This document shows, one piece after another, positions 61,269 to 64,000 of a stretch of 64,000 nucleotides of DNA. Every line of letters starts with the position of its first letter. Within the stretch, counting starts at the first letter, position 1. Position numbers and translations under genes: made by a program. A model generated the notes under the pieces. That model had not been told where the DNA came from. It did no database searches and worked only from the letters and a program-made list of their open reading frames with translations. The stretch is from NCBI GenBank assembly GCA_029785825.1, contig JAFLYY010000002.1, positions 90,011 to 154,010 on the forward strand. Direction: 5' to 3'. Source of the DNA: Nitrososphaerota archaeon. Lineage in GTDB: Archaea > Thermoproteota > Nitrososphaeria > Nitrososphaerales > Gagatemarchaeaceae.

Positions 61269-61354
61269 GCTGTGGTAGGGAAGTCCAGTCAAACCCACCA
61301 GGCTGAGAACCTGGGGCCGAAGGGCCTACGCCGGAGCGAAGCCGGCCCACAGCA
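61269..61354 (+). tRNA. tRNA-Leu (anticodon GAG)
   Basis: Acceptor GCTGTGG/CCACAGC, anticodon loop CTGAGAA, long variable arm. The T-loop reads AGCGAAG instead of TTCRANT and the D-loop AAGTCCAGTCAAA lacks GG. Confidence 0.8.
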
Positions 61355-61365
61355 CTCATTATTGT

Positions 61366-61454
61366 GGTCGAGTGGCGGAGCCAGTCAAACGCGACCGGTC
61401 TAAACCCGGTTGTCCGAAGGGACTACGCAGGGGCAGAGCCTGCCTCGACCACCA
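61366..61454 (+). tRNA. tRNA-Leu (anticodon TAA), CCA encoded
   Basis: Acceptor GGTCGAG/CTCGACC, anticodon stem ACCGG/CCGGT with loop TCTAAAC, long variable arm, T-loop GGCAGAG. Discriminator A is followed by CCA. D-loop lacks GG and position 33 is C. Confidence 0.8.
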
Positions 61455-61455
61455 T

Positions 61456-61539
61456 GGAGACGTAGGCAAGTGGTTAACGCCAGCGGCCTTAGAAGCCGCG
61501 CCCGAAGGGGCTGCGCAGGTCCGAATCCTGCCGTCTCCA
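61456..61539 (+). tRNA. tRNA-Leu (anticodon TAG)
   Basis: Acceptor GGAGACG/CGTCTCC, anticodon loop CTTAGAA, long variable arm, D-loop with GG, T-loop TCCGAAT. It begins 1 nt after the previous tRNA. Confidence 0.88.
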
Positions 61540-61552
61540 CTTTTATTTTTTG
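61540..61552 (+). terminator. T-rich terminator after the tRNA cluster
   Basis: CTTTTATTTTTTG directly follows the last tRNA and fits an archaeal oligo-T terminator. Confidence 0.6.
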
Positions 61553-62103
61553 GAGGTTTTATACCATCTTCCGAAGAAGTTCAACGCCCGCGACCTGTGA
61601 GATATTGCATTCTTCTCTCCCGATGTCATCTGAGCAAGCGTCTCCCTATACCCGGCGGGCATGAATATCGGGTCGAAGCCGAACCCATTGTCACCCCTGG
61701 CGCTCGTTATGATAGTCCCATCGAGGACCCCAGTGAACACCCGCGTTGACGTTCTGTCCTTGTAGGCAACTGCAGTTACGAAGTGTGCCTTGCTCTTTCT
61801 TCCCTCGAGGAGTTTGAGCACCCCAGAGCTGCCGATGGTCTTTGTCACAAATGCCGCATACACCCCAGGGAAGCCCCCCAGTTCATCGATGAATAACCCC
61901 GTGTCTTCTGCTATCAGGGGCTTGTTTGCCAAAGCAAAGGTTTCGTCAGCGGCTCGTGTTACTATCTCGCTGACGTCATTCGACTGGACCTCCGCCCCTT
62001 TTGCAGTCAGGCGCTTCAGTGTTATCTCATACGCCTTGAGAATATCGCTCGCTTCGCGGAACTTGCCTTCGTTCGATGTGGCAAACCAGATCGTGTGCTT
62101 CAC
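61543..62103 (-). CDS. XTP/dITP diphosphatase (RdgB/HAM1 family)
   Basis: A 186-residue housecleaning enzyme that removes ITP and XTP from the nucleotide pool. ATSNEGKFREA, EDTGLFIDEL, GDNGFGFDPIF and SHRSRAL are the family motifs and all are intact. The start is the GTG at 62103 because CCTTATATTTC lies about 26 nt upstream; an ATG further out would include the promoter. It runs toward the tRNA cluster. Confidence 0.9.
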   Translation of the reverse strand: MKHTIWFATSNEGKFREASDILKAYEITLKRLTAKGAEVQSNDVSEIVTRAADETFALANKPLIAEDTGLFIDELGGFPGVYAAFVTKTIGSSGVLKLLEGRKSKAHFVTAVAYKDRTSTRVFTGVLDGTIITSARGDNGFGFDPIFMPAGYRETLAQMTSGEKNAISHRSRALNFFGRWYKTSKK

Positions 62104-62186
62104 AATATTCCAGTGCAGGTTTGAAATATAAGGCACATACCAAGCACGCTCTCAAGTTCTGGACAGTTGCATCTATGAAACCAAAA

Positions 62187-62455
62187 AATGTCCTCGGGAC
62201 GGAGCCTGTGCGCCCCGACGGTGGTCCTGGAACGCGTGGTCCGGCTCTCGAGCTCCAGAACGGCCGACTCCGGGTCCCTTCCGAGGCCCGGCGCAACGCC
62301 GCCCATGCCGCTCACGGCCAGTCCTTTCCGCCGGCGGATCCCTGGCACCGCCACCAAAGACGGGTCGTGCCCGCCAGTGCCGGCTTTCGCGACCGGCTCG
62401 CTTTACCTTTCGGCAAGCAGGTGACAGGCACCTTCGGGATGCCCGCCCGAGACAA
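62187..62455 (-). ncRNA. Probable structured RNA with own promoter and terminator
   Basis: A GC-rich, hairpin-filled stretch of about 270 nt. The minus strand has a TATA-like TTAAATAGATA at 62471-62481 about 25 nt before a likely start, and ATTTTTTGGTTT just after the end. The two ends pair (CTCGGGCGG near 62452 with CCGTCCCGAG near 62190). Inner hairpins include GGCATC/GGTGCC, GGCG/CGCC and CCGGG/CCCGG with a GGAA loop. End pairing recalls SRP RNA, but the SRP54-binding AGCAG is not seen, so the class is unknown. Confidence 0.6.
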
Positions 62456-62522
62456 AACAAAGGGGGTCAGTATCTATTTAACACCTGATACTGGCTTTTA
62501 TGCTGTACTGCAGCTGAGATAT

Positions 62523-63062
62523 GTGAAGGGCAAAACAATAGTTGTATCAGACTTCGACGACACTCTCATGTTTTCCGCGAGAGCGGTTGCCGAAGCAGCT
62601 GAGAACATTACAGGAATCAGGATGACAAGGAAAGAAGTACGGGCTTTGACTCAGCCGTTGAAGGGGTCTATCTATCAGGTGGCAAAGATAGATTACAACC
62701 ATCTCTTCTCCCCTAACCGAGATGCGATAGAGTATGTTAAGGAGTGTAAGAGGAATGGGTGCGACATAGTGGTTCTCAGCGCTGGCTTGGTCGACTTCTC
62801 AGACCAGGTGCGTGATCTGCTGGGGGAGTATGGCGTACCCTATGACAGGCTGGTGTTGAGGGAGAGCCCGCAAAGCAGTGATGAAGCCTGGAAGAAGATG
62901 ATGGTCGCATCCCTGGCTGACGGGTACTCGAAAGTGATACTCCTGGAAGATAAGGCGGAAAACATAGACATCATGGTCGAGGCGCTTGCCGGGAAAGTCG
63001 TAGAGAGTTACCTGATTGATGAGAATGGTATGGAGCAATACATTCCGACGGCTCGTTCCTGA
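62523..63062 (+). CDS. HAD-superfamily phosphatase
   Basis: A 179-residue protein. VVSDFDDTLMF is HAD motif I (nucleophile and general acid aspartates), VVLSAG motif II, and VILLEDKAENID the final metal-binding motif. The start is a GTG at 62523 about 26 nt after GGCTTTTATG. An open frame continues upstream only because the RNA gene there is GC-rich. Substrate unknown. Confidence 0.8.
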   Translation: MKGKTIVVSDFDDTLMFSARAVAEAAENITGIRMTRKEVRALTQPLKGSIYQVAKIDYNHLFSPNRDAIEYVKECKRNGCDIVVLSAGLVDFSDQVRDLLGEYGVPYDRLVLRESPQSSDEAWKKMMVASLADGYSKVILLEDKAENIDIMVEALAGKVVESYLIDENGMEQYIPTARS

Positions 63063-63126
63063 GCCTGGTACCTGTTGACGCCTGGCATGCAATAGTGCGT
63101 TTTAAGGGCTCTCACAATTTCTAATC

Positions 63127-63354
63127 GTGCTAGCAGAATCTGAAGCTGCTGACAGGAAGGCAGGCGCTTTTTGCCCTTCTTGTCACCATCCACGCCATAC
63201 GGGCAAGATGTGCCATGCTGCCACTCCGATCCAGTATTATGTCACCCCCCTTACCCATCCTCTTGACCAAGACTACATCCAATGCGGCTGTTCTTACGAA
63301 CTCGGGTCTGTCAACGCCGGAAGAGTCAACCGTGGCGGGTTCCAGACAACGTAG
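63127..63354 (+). CDS. Small cysteine-rich protein
   Basis: A 75-residue protein starting with GTG about 26 nt after CGTTTTAAGGGC. FCPSCHHPRHTGKMC and QCGCSYE resemble phage-type zinc modules. No family is named. Confidence 0.55.
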   Translation: MLAESEAADRKAGAFCPSCHHPRHTGKMCHAATPIQYYVTPLTHPLDQDYIQCGCSYELGSVNAGRVNRGGFQTT

Positions 63355-63463
63355 TCTGCTGGCACAAATGTTGGACTGAATCAAACAAGTAGTATTCGTA
63401 GGGGGTAGGGGACCCGATTTACGAGATTATTCCTGCTTAAATGCCAAGCGGTCTACCTTCTTC

Positions 63464-63850
63464 ATGTCGCTAGATGCGCTTCAGTCCGATCCCAATAACA
63501 GGAACCCATTCTTACAGAAGATAGCTGCTCTGTCTCTCGCGTATGACAAGACGTCGCCGAAGCAGGTGTTGGAATCGCGAGCTACTATCGGGACCTACTT
63601 TGGTGGGTCGATACTTGCAGAGATACTCGACAGGGAGCCCGACCCCAGGAATGAACGGCTTCCTGAGCAGAGATTGGGCAGATGGGGCGGGAATGTGGAG
63701 GTGTATGCCATGGCAAATGGTACCAGGAAGGTGGTGATCACCAACGGCTATTCCAGGAAAGTGAAGAGCTTGTTCAGGGAGGAAAAGTCATTCATGCTGA
63801 GAAGGGTGGGCAAGATATGGACGGAATGGAAAGAGAACATCTCCCGCTAG
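63464..63850 (+). CDS. Orphan protein, 128 residues
   Basis: A soluble protein with a leaderless start: GCTTAAATG lies about 27 nt upstream of the ATG. The C-terminal half is beta-rich and basic. No family is recognised. Confidence 0.55.
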   Translation: MSLDALQSDPNNRNPFLQKIAALSLAYDKTSPKQVLESRATIGTYFGGSILAEILDREPDPRNERLPEQRLGRWGGNVEVYAMANGTRKVVITNGYSRKVKSLFREEKSFMLRRVGKIWTEWKENISR

Positions 63851-64000
63851 GACTGCTCCTTGCTCTTTCCATGCTGGGGCCCTCGCTTTGCATGCTTGCG
63901 GTAATACCTGTTGAAGGGCCGGCCCAATTCGTGCAGATGTGGAGATTGTCATGTGGTATCTCGGGGGCGGGTATGGTGGCATTGATCCTATTCGACACGC
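63826..64000 (+). CDS. Membrane protein, cut by window end
   Basis: A frame starting at the ATG at 63826, overlapping the previous gene by 25 nt. Two hydrophobic segments (LPLGLLLALSMLGPSLCMLAV, then CGISGAGMVALILF) are seen before the window ends. Confidence 0.45.
   Translation, partial: MEREHLPLGLLLALSMLGPSLCMLAVIPVEGPAQFVQMWRLSCGISGAGMVALILFDT

Noticed and set aside
62187..62455. Assigning the RNA as SRP or RNase P RNA
   Set aside because: The ends pair as in SRP RNA, but AGCAG next to the GGAA loop and the RNase P GGAAAGTCC core are not visible.
62076..62520. Long N-terminal extension of the HAD phosphatase
   Set aside because: The extension covers the GC-rich RNA gene and lies upstream of the promoter and GTG start of the phosphatase.
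1..64000. CRISPR array
   Set aside because: No set of evenly spaced identical repeats was found; the only regular array is the short GACCAA series in the origin.

Overview
The window is archaeal. The evidence is an Orc1/Cdc6 initiator beside an origin-like region (55257-56846), a TFB-type transcription factor core (51839-52564), an intron-containing tRNA-Ser, an IS200/IS605 element, and many genes with a TATA-like box (TTTAAA/TTATAA type) 25-30 nt before the start codon, which implies leaderless transcripts. The lineage cannot be fixed from the sequence alone; it looks like an uncultivated archaeon carrying integrated or plasmid-like DNA.

Layout. (1) 1-17.1 kb is a dense, one-directional cluster of about 40 small genes, nearly all without recognisable family. 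It has virus-like content: an RNA ligase end, a DEDDh exonuclease, an HNH nuclease, zinc-ribbon proteins and two possible Cys/His peptidases. It uses Shine-Dalgarno starts and ATGA overlaps. At 10.4-10.97 kb it holds a roughly 570-nt non-coding stretch packed with hairpins, probably a large structured RNA. The cluster ends in an extremely C-rich, G-poor tract. (2) 17.5-34.2 kb is ordinary chromosome with leaderless genes on both strands: ZIP transporter, two Nudix proteins, EEP phosphatase, DHH phosphoesterase, V4R protein, site-2 protease, SemiSWEET and DUF4326. (3) 34.3-35.9 kb is an IS200/IS605 element with intact TnpA and broken TnpB. (4) 35.9-43.2 kb is a second accessory region with an 801-aa orphan protein and a mirrored, diverged duplication of a regulator module centred near 40.5 kb. 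(5) 42.9-47.5 kb is a second tightly overlapping cluster of small + strand genes ending in a C-rich tract. (6) 48-51.8 kb holds a hydrolase, two deoxynucleoside-kinase-like paralogues and a thioredoxin-like protein. (7) 51.8-56.8 kb is a replication/partition/transcription module: TFB core, a zinc-ribbon/LAGLIDADG-derived protein and ParB on the minus strand, then an origin, then Orc1/Cdc6 on the plus strand. (8) 57-64 kb is chromosome: metallophosphatase, antiporter, rhomboid-like protease, seven class II tRNA genes (two Ser and all five Leu isoacceptors), XTP diphosphatase, a probable structured RNA and a HAD hydrolase.

The most unusual observation is a shared C-terminal tail of about ten residues, roughly [DN]-P-x-x-L-L-x-L-[LI], on thirteen otherwise unrelated proteins: ten in the left cluster, two in the right cluster and one isolated gene at 32 kb. 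The codons differ freely, so the tail is kept at protein level and looks like a docking, sorting or turnover signal for a common partner. Other notable points are the large hairpin-rich RNA, the class II tRNA cluster whose D-loop and T-loop elbow bases change together, and the origin flanked by inverted G-rich boxes.
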